This document shows, in pieces, positions 44,113 to 53,249 of a stretch of 64,000 bases of DNA. Position numbers and translations under genes: made by a program. The notes beneath the pieces were generated by a model. That model was not told the DNA's origin. It did no database searches and was given only the letters and a program-made list of their open reading frames with translations. Numbering within the stretch: position 1 is the first letter of the stretch; every line of letters starts with the position of its first letter. Source of the DNA: Nocardioides luteus (GTDB taxonomy: Bacteria > Actinomycetota > Actinomycetes > Propionibacteriales > Nocardioidaceae); NCBI RefSeq assembly GCF_015752315.1, contig NZ_JADOVJ010000001.1, positions 310,001 to 374,000 of the forward strand. Direction: 5' to 3'.

Positions 44113-45054
44113 TCACCCCGCCCGGCGCATCGCCCGAAAGAGCCGTTCGATCGACTCGGCGGGGCGGTCGTAGTCGGACCAGATGAATCGGATCATCGCC
44201 GACCTGGTCAGCTCGCGCAGCTCGTCCTCTCGGCGCTACTCCTCGAACACCACGTCACCCGGGTTCTGGCCAGGCTCGAGCAGCCTGCCGTACTTGACCT
44301 TTCCGTCGAACTCGCCGAGCAGCCCGTACTGCGGCCATGCCCAGTCCGTGATGCCGGCGAGCGTGCCGTCGGGGCGACGCACCTCGTACTGCAGGACGGG
44401 CCGGGGGACGCCGTAGCGTTTGAACATCGCCGTGCCTCGCGACTCGCCGACCGAGCCTGAGCGCCCGTCGGCGTAGGGCAGCACCGTTCCCACGCGACGC
44501 ATGAAGGGCCAGTGCTCCATGATCGAGTACGCCGCGTCGAGCTGTTCCCGGTTGAACCTCTTGCTCCGCAGACCTGAGTCGAGCAGGCACCACGCCGCCT
44601 CGCTGTCGATGCGTGATGCTGTCTCGAGTACGCACCGTTCCGGGCGCACCACCCGCTGACCTTCCACCTCGATGATGTCGTCGTGACCGGTGAACCCTTC
44701 ATGGTGCACCACGTCACCCTCGATCCGGCCCGGGCCTCCGTCGAGCCGGGTGACGTGCACGCGGTCGAGCGGGACCCGCCAGAGATCGATGTCGTGGCGT
44801 ACGACTCCTGACGCGTGGCTCAACGCTACATTCGGCCCGAGCGCGTGGAGCACGGCGCTGGAGCGCACGCGGTGACGGCCGACGTCGTCGAGGTCCGCCC
44901 ATGCGGCCGCCGAGGCGTAGGCGCCCCTTCTGATCCGGTGCCACTCCTTGCGCCGAACCATCTTGGTGATCTCGCGGTCGGCGTAGCCCGCCGCCTTGGC
45001 GTGTTGTGTCGTGAAGAAGCCGGCTCGTTCGACGGCAAGGTCCAGTTCATCCAT
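44113..45054 (-). pseudogene. AbiEi-antitoxin-domain protein with DUF559-like C-terminus, interrupted by an amber codon
   Basis: The gene reads from ATG 45054 as a 272-residue product ending at TAG (44236-44238). The frame then continues without a break for 40 more codons to TGA at 44113, giving RREDELRELTRSAMIRFIWS and a normal-looking tail. The full protein would have 313 positions with the amber at 273. The N-terminus (AGFFTTQHAKAAGYADREITKMVRRKEWHRIRRGAY, ~11-46) is the winged-helix type IV antitoxin AbiEi-like domain. The C-terminal part (GITDWAWPQYGLLGEFDGKVKYGRLL) resembles the DUF559/Vsr-like nuclease fold. Such genes occur in many copies in Nocardioides and have unknown roles. It could also be a single-base error or a natural truncation. 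It is bracketed by inverted structured repeats. Confidence 0.75.
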
Positions 45055-45155
45055 GGCCCGACGGTCGCCCGGTCGCGACTGCGTTTCCAGCCCGATCCGG
45101 ATGCGTGTGGATAACCCGTGCGTGAGATGCCCATGTGGATGGTCAGCGGCCCGGC

Positions 45156-45252
45156 GGATGGTGGTCTAGGTACGCAGCCGAACCGTCACTCCCCTCGTGG
45201 AACTCCGCTGGGGAAGTGGATGTTCGTCTGCATACCTAGACGAACATCCACC
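45156..45252 (-). repeat. Structured repeat, right copy (inverted)
   Basis: Contains a perfect 14-bp hairpin, GTGGATGTTCGTCT at 45216-45229 against 45238-45251, with an 8-nt loop GCATACCT. The middle block (CACTCCCCTCGTGGAACTCC) and a degraded outer hairpin complete the unit. It lies in inverted orientation to the copy at 44010, across the AbiEi-like gene. Confidence 0.85.
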
Positions 45253-45257
45253 CCCCC

Positions 45258-45854
45258 TCACCACCGGCCGCGATGGACGACCTCCTCGAGCGGGGCCCGC
45301 TTGCGGCGAGTGGGCGAGCCCTTGGCGCCGCCGGATGCGGGGTGTCCGATGGTGACGGCGCCGATGGGGTCGAAGTCGTCGGGGATGTCGAACGCCTTGC
45401 GGACCGCGGCGTCGGACTCCGGCGGGATGCCGAAGTAGAGCGCGCCGAGGCCCTCGTCGACCACCGTCTGCAGGATCAGCATGGTCGCCATCGCGGTGTC
45501 CATGTGCCAGAACGGCATCGGCCAGTGGGCCTCGTCGCGGTCGGTCCAGCCCTTGTCGGGCTCGGCGTAGCGGTCCAGGTAGGCGGCCTTAGAGGAGCAC
45601 GGGATGACGATCACCGGAGCCGTCATCATCCCGGTCAGCCACCTGTCGGGGTTGTCCACGTCGGCCGTGGCCTCCCAGTAGCGGCGTACGTCCTCGGGGG
45701 TGTCGAGCACGAGGAAGGCCCAGCCCTGGGAGAAGCCGGCCGACGGCGCCCGGGTGGCGTTGTGCAGGATCTTGTCGATCACCTCAGGGTCGACCGGATC
45801 GCTGGTGTAGCTGCGGACCATCTTGCGGCGGCGTACGACCTCGGAGAACTCCAT
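45258..45854 (-). CDS. Nitroreductase-family flavoprotein
   Basis: A 198-residue FMN-dependent oxidoreductase. The opening MEFSEVVRRRKMVRSYTSDPVDPEVIDKILHNATRAPSAGFSQGW is the nitroreductase-like signature, with the RRRKMVRSY FMN-phosphate contacts. Later, GLGALYFGIP and DPIGAVTIGHPA complete the fold. ATG 45854 begins this block; an in-frame start 25 codons upstream is rejected. Probably reduces nitro or F420-independent quinone substrates. It ends 6 bp from the structured repeat. Confidence 0.85.
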   Translation of the reverse strand: MEFSEVVRRRKMVRSYTSDPVDPEVIDKILHNATRAPSAGFSQGWAFLVLDTPEDVRRYWEATADVDNPDRWLTGMMTAPVIVIPCSSKAAYLDRYAEPDKGWTDRDEAHWPMPFWHMDTAMATMLILQTVVDEGLGALYFGIPPESDAAVRKAFDIPDDFDPIGAVTIGHPASGGAKGSPTRRKRAPLEEVVHRGRW

Positions 45855-45904
45855 AGGCCCAGTCTGTCGTCTAAGGCGGTCGGGCCGGGGCTGAGGTCGG
45901 AAAG

Positions 45905-45938
45905 TAAGGCGCGCGACCGATCCCGGCACCTACCTCAG
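45905..45938 (+). promoter_or_regulatory. Shared cassette promoter, copy 1
   Basis: TAAGGC (45905-45910), 19 bp, then CTACCTCAG (45930-45938). The same elements with the same 19-bp spacing precede the second cassette (54507-54540). The start codon of the small protein is 71 bp from CTACCTCAG here and 26 bp in copy 2. Confidence 0.6.
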
Positions 45939-46000
45939 CGGAGGAGTCTTCTCGATGTCAGCAGGACAGCCCAGCAGGGCAACGAAACCAGGAGATCGAG

Positions 46001-46123
46001 ATGTACAGCACCGTAGGTTACGAAGCAGAGGTCAAGTACCGCCGCCAGCAGATCCAGAAGGACCTGGCCAAGCGCCAGCGGGCCAGCGAGGCTCGTCAGA
46101 CCCGACGCAACCGCACCCGCTGA
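46001..46123 (+). CDS. Small basic protein upstream of an AAA/LuxR regulator, copy 1 (40 residues)
   Basis: ATG 46001 with AGGAG 6 bp upstream encodes MYSTVGYEAEVKYRRQQIQK, then DLAKRQRASEARQTRRNRTR. It is strongly basic after residue 12 and probably helical. It aligns with the product of 54558-54698 through Y-(E/D)-AE-(V/L)-x-YR-x-Q-x-I and a later RQ-x-x-R-x-R. Both precede a large AAA/LuxR gene. I recognise no family. It is followed by a 12-bp hairpin before the regulator. Confidence 0.7.
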   Translation: MYSTVGYEAEVKYRRQQIQKDLAKRQRASEARQTRRNRTR

Positions 46124-46141
46124 GATGCGGGCGCGGGACCC

Positions 46142-46177
46142 ACAACGCCGAGCAGGAGAGATCCGGCTCGGCGTTGT
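46142..46177 (+). terminator. Hairpin between small protein 1 and the LuxR regulator
   Basis: ACAACGCCGAGC (46142-46153) pairs with GCTCGGCGTTGT (46166-46177) over a 12-nt loop. There is no U tract. It could lower read-through into the regulator or act as an attenuator. Confidence 0.5.
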
Positions 46178-46226
46178 TCCATGTCCGGGCCACGGAAAAG
46201 AGGACGAAGGGGTGTCCGATGGCGCG

Positions 46227-49157
46227 ATGATTGCGCCCATGGCTCAGAGTGCCGAGAGGCTGATCGGACGCGACGCCGATCTGGAGACGCTGACGGGCCT
46301 GCTGGGGCTGGCCGGTCCGGACGGCACGGCGCAGCCGGGTGCGGGCAGGCATGTCCTCCTCGCCGGCGACGCCGGTGTCGGGAAGACCAGGATCCTGCGC
46401 GAGCTCCGCGCCCGTGCCACCGGGGACGGCAGGCAGGCGCTGGTGGGGCACTGTCTCGACTTCGGCGACAGCGCCGAGGCCTATCTGCCCTTCACCGAGA
46501 TCCTCGACACCATCACCACCGCGCTGCCCGACGTGGTCGCGCAGGTCGCCGACGTACATCCGGCGCTCCTGCGGATGGCGCCGGTCGCCCGTGCGCTCGG
46601 CGGGGCTGACACCGCCGTCCAGGAGGCGCTCGACCGGGGCAACCTCTTCGCCGCGATCCATGCGCTCCTGGAGCACGCGGCCGAGAAGGCGCCGGTGCTG
46701 GTCGTCGTCGAGGACACCCACTGGGCCGACCAGTCGACCCGCGACCTGCTGACCTTCCTGTTCACCCGGCCCTTCGTCGGCCCGGTGACGATCGTCGCGT
46801 CCTACCGTGCCGACGACCTCCACCGCCGCCACCCGCTGCGCCGCCAGCTCGCCGAGTGGACCCGGCTGCCGTCGGTCGAGCGGTTCCATCTCGGCCGGCT
46901 CTCGGACGACGACGTACGCATCCTGGTCGGCGAGCTCACCGGCCAGCTCGCCGACGAGACCGACGTCGAGAGCGTCGTACGCCGCGCCGACGGCAACGCC
47001 TTCTTCGTCGAGGAGCTGGTGCAGGCCGCGGGCGCCGACGAGCTGCCCTGGGACCTCGCCGACCTGCTGCTGATCAGGCTGGAGCAGCTCGACGCGACCG
47101 CGCGCGAGGTGGTTGACACCGCCAGCGCCGCCGGCCGCGACGTCAGCGACGAGCTCCTCGAGGCCGTCGCCGGTCTCGACCGGGCCACCCTCGACGCCGG
47201 GCTGAGGCAGGCGATCGAGCGCGCCATCCTGGTGCCGCGCGAGGACGGCTACTACGTCTTCCGGCACGCCCTGCTCGGCGAGGCGGTCTACGACGACCTG
47301 CTCCCGGGGGAGCGGGTCCGGCTCCACCAGCGGTACGTCGAGGCGCTGCGCAGCGACCTCTCGACCGGCAGCGCGGCCGGGCTGGCCCGCCACGCCCGCC
47401 TTGCCGGCGACCACGAGACCGCGCTCGTCGCCGGGATCGCGGCCGGTGACGAGGCCGCGGCCACCGGTGGTCCCGACGAGGCCTCCCAGCACTATCAGCA
47501 GGCGATCGCCCTGCTCGCCGGCCGGGCTGGCTCCGACCACGACACCCAGCGCCTCGTCGACCTGGTGGTGAAGGCCAGCGACGCGATGGTGGCCGCCGGC
47601 CACGCCGACCGCGCCGGGAAGCTGGCTCGTGAGCAGCGGGAGTCGCTCCCGGCCGACGCGCCCGGCCTGTGGCGCGCGCAGCTGATGACGGTCGAGATCG
47701 AGACCAGCTTCGCCTACGTCAACGACGTCCAGGTGGGGGAGCTCGCGGAGGCGGCGATGGCCGAGCTTCCCGAGGACGCCCCGCCGATCGTGCGTGCGCG
47801 GCTGCTCGCGGCGTACGCCCGGACGCTGATGATCTACCGGCGTCACGACGACGCCGAGAGAGCCGGCCGGGAGGCGCTGGCGCTGGCCGAGGAGCTCGGC
47901 CGGACCGGTCTCGCCGCGGAGGTGGCGGTGACGCTGGCCGGGTCGTGGGGGCGCCCGCCGCAGCCCTGGATCGAGCCGCTGCGCGAGGCCGTGGCCAGGG
48001 CCGCCAAGGTCGGCGCCCTCCACCCGGAGCTGCGTGGGCGGATCCAGCTCGGCTTCGCCCTCGACGCCGCCGACCGGCTCGACGAGGCCGGCGAGAACTA
48101 CCGCAGTGCCTTCGAGCTCGGCGTGGAGCGGGGCGTCCCGTGGGCGCCGTACTCGTTCGACGCCCGGATCGCCTGGCTCGACCATCTCCACACCGCCGGC
48201 CGCTGGGACGAGGCGCTCGCGCTCACCGACGCGTACGGCATCCCGCCGGCGCTGTGGCCGTGGCTGGAGTCGAAGCGGCTGATGATCGAGCAGGCTCGCG
48301 GCGCCGATGTCGGCGCGGAGGCACGGCGGCTGCGGCCGTCGTGGAAGCAGGAGGTCGCCACCGCCAGCGAGTCGGTGCCGGTGGAGATCAGGGCCGCCGG
48401 CGCCCGTGGGGACGTGGACGCGGTGGTCGAGGCGTACGAGGCCGGCGTCGCGGCCCTCACGACCGGCTGGGGGAAGTGGTTCGGCGCCCACGCCCGGCTC
48501 GCGGCGATCGCCGTCGGTGCGATCAGCGCGGCGATCCCGGCTCTTCCCGCTGGTGAGCGGCCCGAAGTGATGGCGCGGGTCGACCGCATCATCGCGAAGG
48601 GCACCAGGCCCGCCGGGTCGAAGCAGCCCTGGGGACTGGAGGGCCAGGCGTGGTCGGCGCGGCTGCGCGCGGAGGGGCTCCGCGCCCACTGGCTGGCCGG
48701 CATCGCCGTTCCGGACCAGGCCGAGCTCGTCGACGCGTGGCGGGCGAGCGTCGACGCCTTCCAGGCCTTCCCGCACATCCACGAGCTCGCCTGGTCCCGC
48801 GCCCGGCTCGCCGAGATCCTCCGGGCCGGCGGTGACACCGCCGCCGCGCGTGAGCTGGCCGACCAGGCCCGGGAGACCGCGAAGCGGCTCGGTGCTCAGC
48901 CGCTGCTCGACCACCTGCTCGCCCTCGGCACCACGCCGCAACGCTCCGCGGCCGGTCCCTCCGGCCAGCTCACCGCCCGGGAGAGCGAGATCCTCGCCCT
49001 GGTCGCAGCCGGGAGGAGCAACGGCGAGATCGGCAAGCAGCTGTTCATCTCCACCAAGACGGTCTCGGTCCACGTCTCCAACATCCTGGCCAAGCTCGGC
49101 GCCTCCGGTCGCACCGAGGCGGCAGCCATCGGACGGCGTCGCGGCCTCGTGGACTAG
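46227..49157 (+). CDS. AAA-ATPase/LuxR-family transcriptional regulator, copy 1
   Basis: A 976-residue STAND-type regulator. The N-terminal ATPase has Walker A GDAGVGKT (~51-58) and Walker B-like VLVVVEDTHWAD (~158-169). A long middle of helical TPR-like repeats follows, then the C-terminal LuxR helix-turn-helix LTARESEILALVAAGRSNGEIGKQLFISTKTVSVHVSNILAKLG (~915-960). It is highly similar to the product of 54746-57679, including MI-x-x-MAQSA at the start, so ATG 46227 is chosen. Proteins of this class sense a ligand through the repeats and then bind DNA. Likely targets are the RND gene and its own cassette. Confidence 0.88.
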   Translation: MIAPMAQSAERLIGRDADLETLTGLLGLAGPDGTAQPGAGRHVLLAGDAGVGKTRILRELRARATGDGRQALVGHCLDFGDSAEAYLPFTEILDTITTALPDVVAQVADVHPALLRMAPVARALGGADTAVQEALDRGNLFAAIHALLEHAAEKAPVLVVVEDTHWADQSTRDLLTFLFTRPFVGPVTIVASYRADDLHRRHPLRRQLAEWTRLPSVERFHLGRLSDDDVRILVGELTGQLADETDVESVVRRADGNAFFVEELVQAAGADELPWDLADLLLIRLEQLDATAREVVDTASAAGRDVSDELLEAVAGLDRATLDAGLRQAIERAILVPREDGYYVFRHALLGEAVYDDLLPGERVRLHQRYVEALRSDLSTGSAAGLARHARLAGDHETALVAGIAAGDEAAATGGPDEASQHYQQAIALLAGRAGSDHDTQRLVDLVVKASDAMVAAGHADRAGKLAREQRESLPADAPGLWRAQLMTVEIETSFAYVNDVQVGELAEAAMAELPEDAPPIVRARLLAAYARTLMIYRRHDDAERAGREALALAEELGRTGLAAEVAVTLAGSWGRPPQPWIEPLREAVARAAKVGALHPELRGRIQLGFALDAADRLDEAGENYRSAFELGVERGVPWAPYSFDARIAWLDHLHTAGRWDEALALTDAYGIPPALWPWLESKRLMIEQARGADVGAEARRLRPSWKQEVATASESVPVEIRAAGARGDVDAVVEAYEAGVAALTTGWGKWFGAHARLAAIAVGAISAAIPALPAGERPEVMARVDRIIAKGTRPAGSKQPWGLEGQAWSARLRAEGLRAHWLAGIAVPDQAELVDAWRASVDAFQAFPHIHELAWSRARLAEILRAGGDTAAARELADQARETAKRLGAQPLLDHLLALGTTPQRSAAGPSGQLTARESEILALVAAGRSNGEIGKQLFISTKTVSVHVSNILAKLGASGRTEAAAIGRRRGLVD

Positions 49158-49182
49158 GTGGGGTCCGAGGACTCGTCCATCT

Positions 49183-49189
49183 GCAGTAG
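49183..49189 (+). promoter_or_regulatory. GCAGTAG half-site upstream of the RND gene
   Basis: GCAGTAG is also the half-site of the perfect palindrome at 54456-54481. It lies about 95 bp before the RND start codon, so the two promoters might share a regulator. Only a short match. Confidence 0.25.
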
Positions 49190-49283
49190 ACGGAGTCGGT
49201 GCGTCCGGCCGATGTCTGGAACCGGCGACTTGGCGAGCATCGAAGGGTCCCATCCGAGTCTGCATTTCGCGGGGAGTCTTCCG

Positions 49284-52200
49284 TTGTTCCAACTCACCAG
49301 AGCCAGCCTGGCGAACAGAGCGGTCGTCGCTCTGCTGACACTCCTGACAGCCGCCGCCGGCGTGCTGTCCCTGACCTCTTTGAAGCAGGAGCTCTTCCCG
49401 GACTTCGAGCAGCCGCAGACGACGGTGATGACCGTCGTGCCCGGCACCGGCACCGAGGTGGTCGACGAGCAGGTCACCCTGCCTCTGGTCAAGGCCCTCG
49501 AGCAGGTCGACGAGGTCGATGAGGTCACCTCGACCTCATCGAGCGGCGTCTCGGTGATCTCGCTGTCGACCGACTTCGGCGTCGACCAGGACCAGGTGGT
49601 CGCCGACGCCCAGGAGGCGATCGGCACCGTTCAGCTCCCTGATGGAGCCGAGCCCGAGGTCTCCAGCGGTGGCTTCGGTGATCTCCCGGCGATGACGCTG
49701 ACCGTCTCCTCGGACGCCTCGGAGCAGAAGCTGGGTGAGCGACTGAACGACGTCGCGGTCCCCGAGCTGCGCACCGTCGAAGGCGTACGCGACGTGTCGG
49801 TCAGCGGCGTCACCGGCCAGCGGGTCACGATCACCCCCGACGCCGAGAAGCTGAGCGCCCACGGCTTGACCGCAGACTCCATCTCCCAGGCGCTGACCGC
49901 GAACGGGTCGACCACCCCGGCCGGCAGCGTCGTCGAGGACGGCAACACCGTCTCCGTCCAGGTCGGCGACGAGCTGACCTCGGTCGACGACGTCGAGAGC
50001 CTCCCGCTCACCGCGTCCGCAGGTACGTCCGGAGCGGCCGCCGCTGGCGGCCCGCCCAACGCCCCGCCGGTGAAGCTCGGTGACGTCGCGAAGGTCGAGA
50101 TCACCGGCGACCCCGTCACGTCCCTCACCCGCGTCAACGGGGAGCCCGCCGTCTCGCTGTCGATCACGGCCACCGACGACGCCGACGTCGTGTCCCTGTC
50201 GGCCGATGTCGAGGACAAGCTGGACGACCTGGAGAAGAGCCTGGGCGACGACGCCGAGATCACCGTCGTCAGCGACCAGGCCCCGTTCATCTCCGACTCG
50301 ATCGAACACCTCGCGATCGAGGGCCTGCTCGGCCTCGCGATGGCGGTGATCGTCATCCTGATCTTCCTGCGCTCGGGCCGCCCGACGGTGGTCAGCGCGC
50401 TCTCCATCCCGCTCTCGATCCTGGTCACCTTCATCGGCCTCTACCTGTGGGACTACTCGCTCAACATGTTCACCCTCGGCGCGCTGACGATCGCGATCGG
50501 CCGTGTCGTCGACGACTCGATCGTCGTCATCGAGAACATCAAACGGCACCTCGGCTACGGCGAGGAGAAGCTCAACGCGATCCTCAACGGCACCAAGGAG
50601 GTCGCCTCGGCGGTCACCGCCTCGACCATCGCCACCGTCCTGGTCTTCGTCCCGATCGCGGTCGTGGGCGGTTTCGTCGGCGAGCTGTTCCGGCCGTTCG
50701 CGCTGACGGTCACGATCGCGATGGTCTCCTCGCTGCTGGTCGCACTGACGATCGTGCCGGTGCTGTCGTACTGGTTCCTGAAGAAGCCGGACCACCCGGC
50801 CGGCGCCGAGCTCCCGGCTTCCGATCTGGAGGAGGGAGAGGAGGCCGAGCCCAACGTCCTGCAGCGCTACTACCTGCCGATGCTGCGTTGGACGACCAAG
50901 AGGCCGATCGCGGTGATCACCGCGGCGGTGCTCCTGCTCGGCGGGGCGCTCGCGCTGATTCCGCAGCTCAAGGTGGAGTTCATCGGCGACACCGGTGGCG
51001 ACAGCGTCAGAGTCACGCAGACCTTCGACTCGGCGCTGGCGGTCGACGAGGTCACCAGCCGGGTGAGCGAGACCGAGAAGGTGCTGCACGACGTCGAGGA
51101 CGTCGAGGACGTCGTCGTGACCGCGAGCCTGGCCGGCTCCGGCGACATGATGATGCGGGGTCCGGACGAGGGCGCCTCGGGCGACACCACCGCGACGTAC
51201 ACGGTCACGGTCGCCGAGGGTGCCGACGTCCCGACGGTCACCGACCGTGTCGAGGACGCCGTCCTCGAGCTTCCGGACCCGAACGCGATCACCGTGGGTG
51301 AGGGCGGTGGTGGCGGCGTCGGCGGGTCGACCGTCGACGTAGCCGTCACCGGTACCGACCGTGCGAGCGTGGAGGAGGCGACCGACCAGGTCCACGCAGC
51401 GCTCGAGGACGTCCCCGAGACGACCGAGGTCAGCAGCAGCCTGGCCGACGAGCAGCCCACGCTGCGCGTCCAGGTCGACCGGGCCAGGGCCGCAGAGCAC
51501 GGGCTCACCGAGCAGGCGGTCGCCGGGATCGTCGCCTCGGCGATGACACCGCGGGCCGTCACCGAGATGACGATCGACGACCAGCAGCTCTCGGTCTACG
51601 TCGCCGGCACCCCGGTGAGGACCACCGAGGAGGTCGGCGACCTCGCGCTCGGCGCCGGCGATCTCCGGCTGGAGGACGTCGCGAAGATCAGCGAGGTCGC
51701 CGGTCCCTCCAGCATGGCCCGGACGGGCACGGACCTGGTCGCCACCGTCTCCCTGACCCCGGCCGACGGTGAGCTCGGTGCGGTTCAGACCGAGGTCGAC
51801 GAGCGTCTCGACGAGCTCGACCTGCCCGAGGGCACCGACACCTCCGTCGGGGGCGTCTCGGAGCAGCAGAGCGAGGCGTTCAGCCAGCTGGGTCTGGCGA
51901 TGCTGGTGGCCGTCGGCCTGATCTTCGTCCTGCTCGTCGCGATCCTGCGCTCGCTGGTGCAGCCGCTCATCCTGATGATGTCGATCCCGTTCGCTGCGAT
52001 CGGGTCGCTGGGACTGCTCTTCGTCACCGGTACGCCGCTGGGTGTCTCCGCTCTGATCGGCATGCTGATGCTCATCGGCATCGTGGTCACGAACGCGATC
52101 GTCCTGATGGACCTCATCAACCAGTATCGGCGCCGTGGCCAGCCCGTGGCCGAGGCCATCCACCACGGCGCGGGACGGCGCGTACGTCCCGTCGTGATGA

Positions 52201-52598
52201 CCGCGCTGGCGACGATCTTCGCGCTCGTCCCGATGGCCACCGGGATCACCGGCGGGAGCGGCTTCATCTCGCAGTCGCTGGCCATCGTCGTCATCGGTGG
52301 CCTGGTGTCCTCCACGTTCCTCACCCTGCTGCTCGTGCCGGCGGTCTACCAGCTCGTCGAGGGTCGTCACGAACGCCGCGAACGCCGCCGCCTGGGTCGT
52401 CGCACGGGTCGCCCCCTGCGTCGTCGCCGGCCGAAGCGGTCCGAGCGGCGGACGATGACGGTCGCGGAGCTGCGTACGGCGATCGCCGACATGCCCGGCG
52501 AGAGCGAGATCGAGATCGAGATCGACATGGTCCAGGTGCCGCAGGGCCTGACGGCGAACGGCGTGGCGCTGTCAGGCGCCCGGGGTGACCAGCCCTGA
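49284..52598 (+). CDS. RND-superfamily efflux permease (AcrB/HAE1-like) with extra C-terminal domain
   Basis: A 1104-residue permease with twelve helices in two halves and two large extracellular loops. Helix 1 is LANRAVVALLTLLTAAAGVLSL; helix 4-type GRVVDDSIVVIENIKRHL (~409-426) holds the paired acidic residues of the proton relay. Similar single-component RND pumps occur in Gram-positives (SwrC-like). TTG 49284 is chosen because GGGGAG lies 7 bp upstream and it starts FQLTRASLANRAVV; an in-frame GTG at 49158 adds 42 unrelated residues. After the last helix comes a basic stretch and a roughly 40-residue domain (MTVAELRTAIADMPGESEIE). Its last 27 bp overlap the convergent response regulator gene. 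Confidence 0.86.
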   Translation: MFQLTRASLANRAVVALLTLLTAAAGVLSLTSLKQELFPDFEQPQTTVMTVVPGTGTEVVDEQVTLPLVKALEQVDEVDEVTSTSSSGVSVISLSTDFGVDQDQVVADAQEAIGTVQLPDGAEPEVSSGGFGDLPAMTLTVSSDASEQKLGERLNDVAVPELRTVEGVRDVSVSGVTGQRVTITPDAEKLSAHGLTADSISQALTANGSTTPAGSVVEDGNTVSVQVGDELTSVDDVESLPLTASAGTSGAAAAGGPPNAPPVKLGDVAKVEITGDPVTSLTRVNGEPAVSLSITATDDADVVSLSADVEDKLDDLEKSLGDDAEITVVSDQAPFISDSIEHLAIEGLLGLAMAVIVILIFLRSGRPTVVSALSIPLSILVTFIGLYLWDYSLNMFTLGALTIAIGRVVDDSIVVIENIKRHLGYGEEKLNAILNGTKEVASAVTASTIATVLVFVPIAVVGGFVGELFRPFALTVTIAMVSSLLVALTIVPVLSYWFLKKPDHPAGAELPASDLEEGEEAEPNVLQRYYLPMLRWTTKRPIAVITAAVLLLGGALALIPQLKVEFIGDTGGDSVRVTQTFDSALAVDEVTSRVSETEKVLHDVEDVEDVVVTASLAGSGDMMMRGPDEGASGDTTATYTVTVAEGADVPTVTDRVEDAVLELPDPNAITVGEGGGGGVGGSTVDVAVTGTDRASVEEATDQVHAALEDVPETTEVSSSLADEQPTLRVQVDRARAAEHGLTEQAVAGIVASAMTPRAVTEMTIDDQQLSVYVAGTPVRTTEEVGDLALGAGDLRLEDVAKISEVAGPSSMARTGTDLVATVSLTPADGELGAVQTEVDERLDELDLPEGTDTSVGGVSEQQSEAFSQLGLAMLVAVGLIFVLLVAILRSLVQPLILMMSIPFAAIGSLGLLFVTGTPLGVSALIGMLMLIGIVVTNAIVLMDLINQYRRRGQPVAEAIHHGAGRRVRPVVMTALATIFALVPMATGITGGSGFISQSLAIVVIGGLVSSTFLTLLLVPAVYQLVEGRHERRERRRLGRRTGRPLRRRRPKRSERRTMTVAELRTAIADMPGESEIEIEIDMVQVPQGLTANGVALSGARGDQP

Positions 52599-53249
52599 CT
52601 CGTAGGCCCAGATCACGAGCTGGGCGCGCCCGGGAGCGTCGAGCTTGGTCATCATGTTGTTCACGTGCGTCTTCGCGGTGAACGGCGAGATGACCAGCTC
52701 GTCGGCGATCTCCTGGTTCGACAGGCCACCGGCCACCAGGACCAGGATCTCCCGCTCCCGGGGCGTCAGCTCCTCCAGGCGCCGCGCGTCGAAGCGCCCG
52801 CCCGTGGCCACCCTGCGGTCTACCTTCAGATAGCGGCTGATCAGGCTGCGGGTGGCGGCGGGGGAGAGGAGCGACTCCCCGTCCCGCACCGCGAGTACGC
52901 CACGGACGATCTCGTCCGGTTCGGCACCCTTTCCGATGAACCCGTCGGCGCCGGCCCGGAGGGCGGCCAGCAGGTATTCGTCCTCCTCGAACGTGGTCAG
53001 GATCAGGACGCGCGTGGACTCGAGGTCGCCATCGGCACGGATTGTGGAGGTCGCCTCGATCCCGTCCATCACCGGCATCCTGATGTCCATCAGGACCACG
53101 TCCGGGCGGAGGTCACGGGCCAGACGTACGGCCTCGCGGCCGTTGACCGCCTCCCCGACGACGTCGATCTGCCCGCTGCTGCGGAGGAGCTGGACCACGG
53201 CCGTCCTGATCAGGACCTGGTCGTCGGCTACCAGCAGAGTGACTGTCAT
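52572..53249 (-). CDS. NarL-type response regulator
   Basis: A 225-residue response regulator. Receiver domain residues 1-120: acidic pair ADDQ, phosphoacceptor Asp in VVLMDIRMP (~52-60), conserved Thr in ILTTFE and Lys in GFIGKGAEPDE. The C-terminal LuxR-type HTH (LTPREREILVLVAGGLSNQEIADELVISPFTAKTHVNNMMTKLD, ~158-201) binds DNA. ATG 53249 overlaps the kinase stop codon (ATGA), so the genes are coupled. Likely target is the RND gene or the cassette promoter region. Confidence 0.92.
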   Translation of the reverse strand: MTVTLLVADDQVLIRTAVVQLLRSSGQIDVVGEAVNGREAVRLARDLRPDVVLMDIRMPVMDGIEATSTIRADGDLESTRVLILTTFEEDEYLLAALRAGADGFIGKGAEPDEIVRGVLAVRDGESLLSPAATRSLISRYLKVDRRVATGGRFDARRLEELTPREREILVLVAGGLSNQEIADELVISPFTAKTHVNNMMTKLDAPGRAQLVIWAYESGLVTPGA

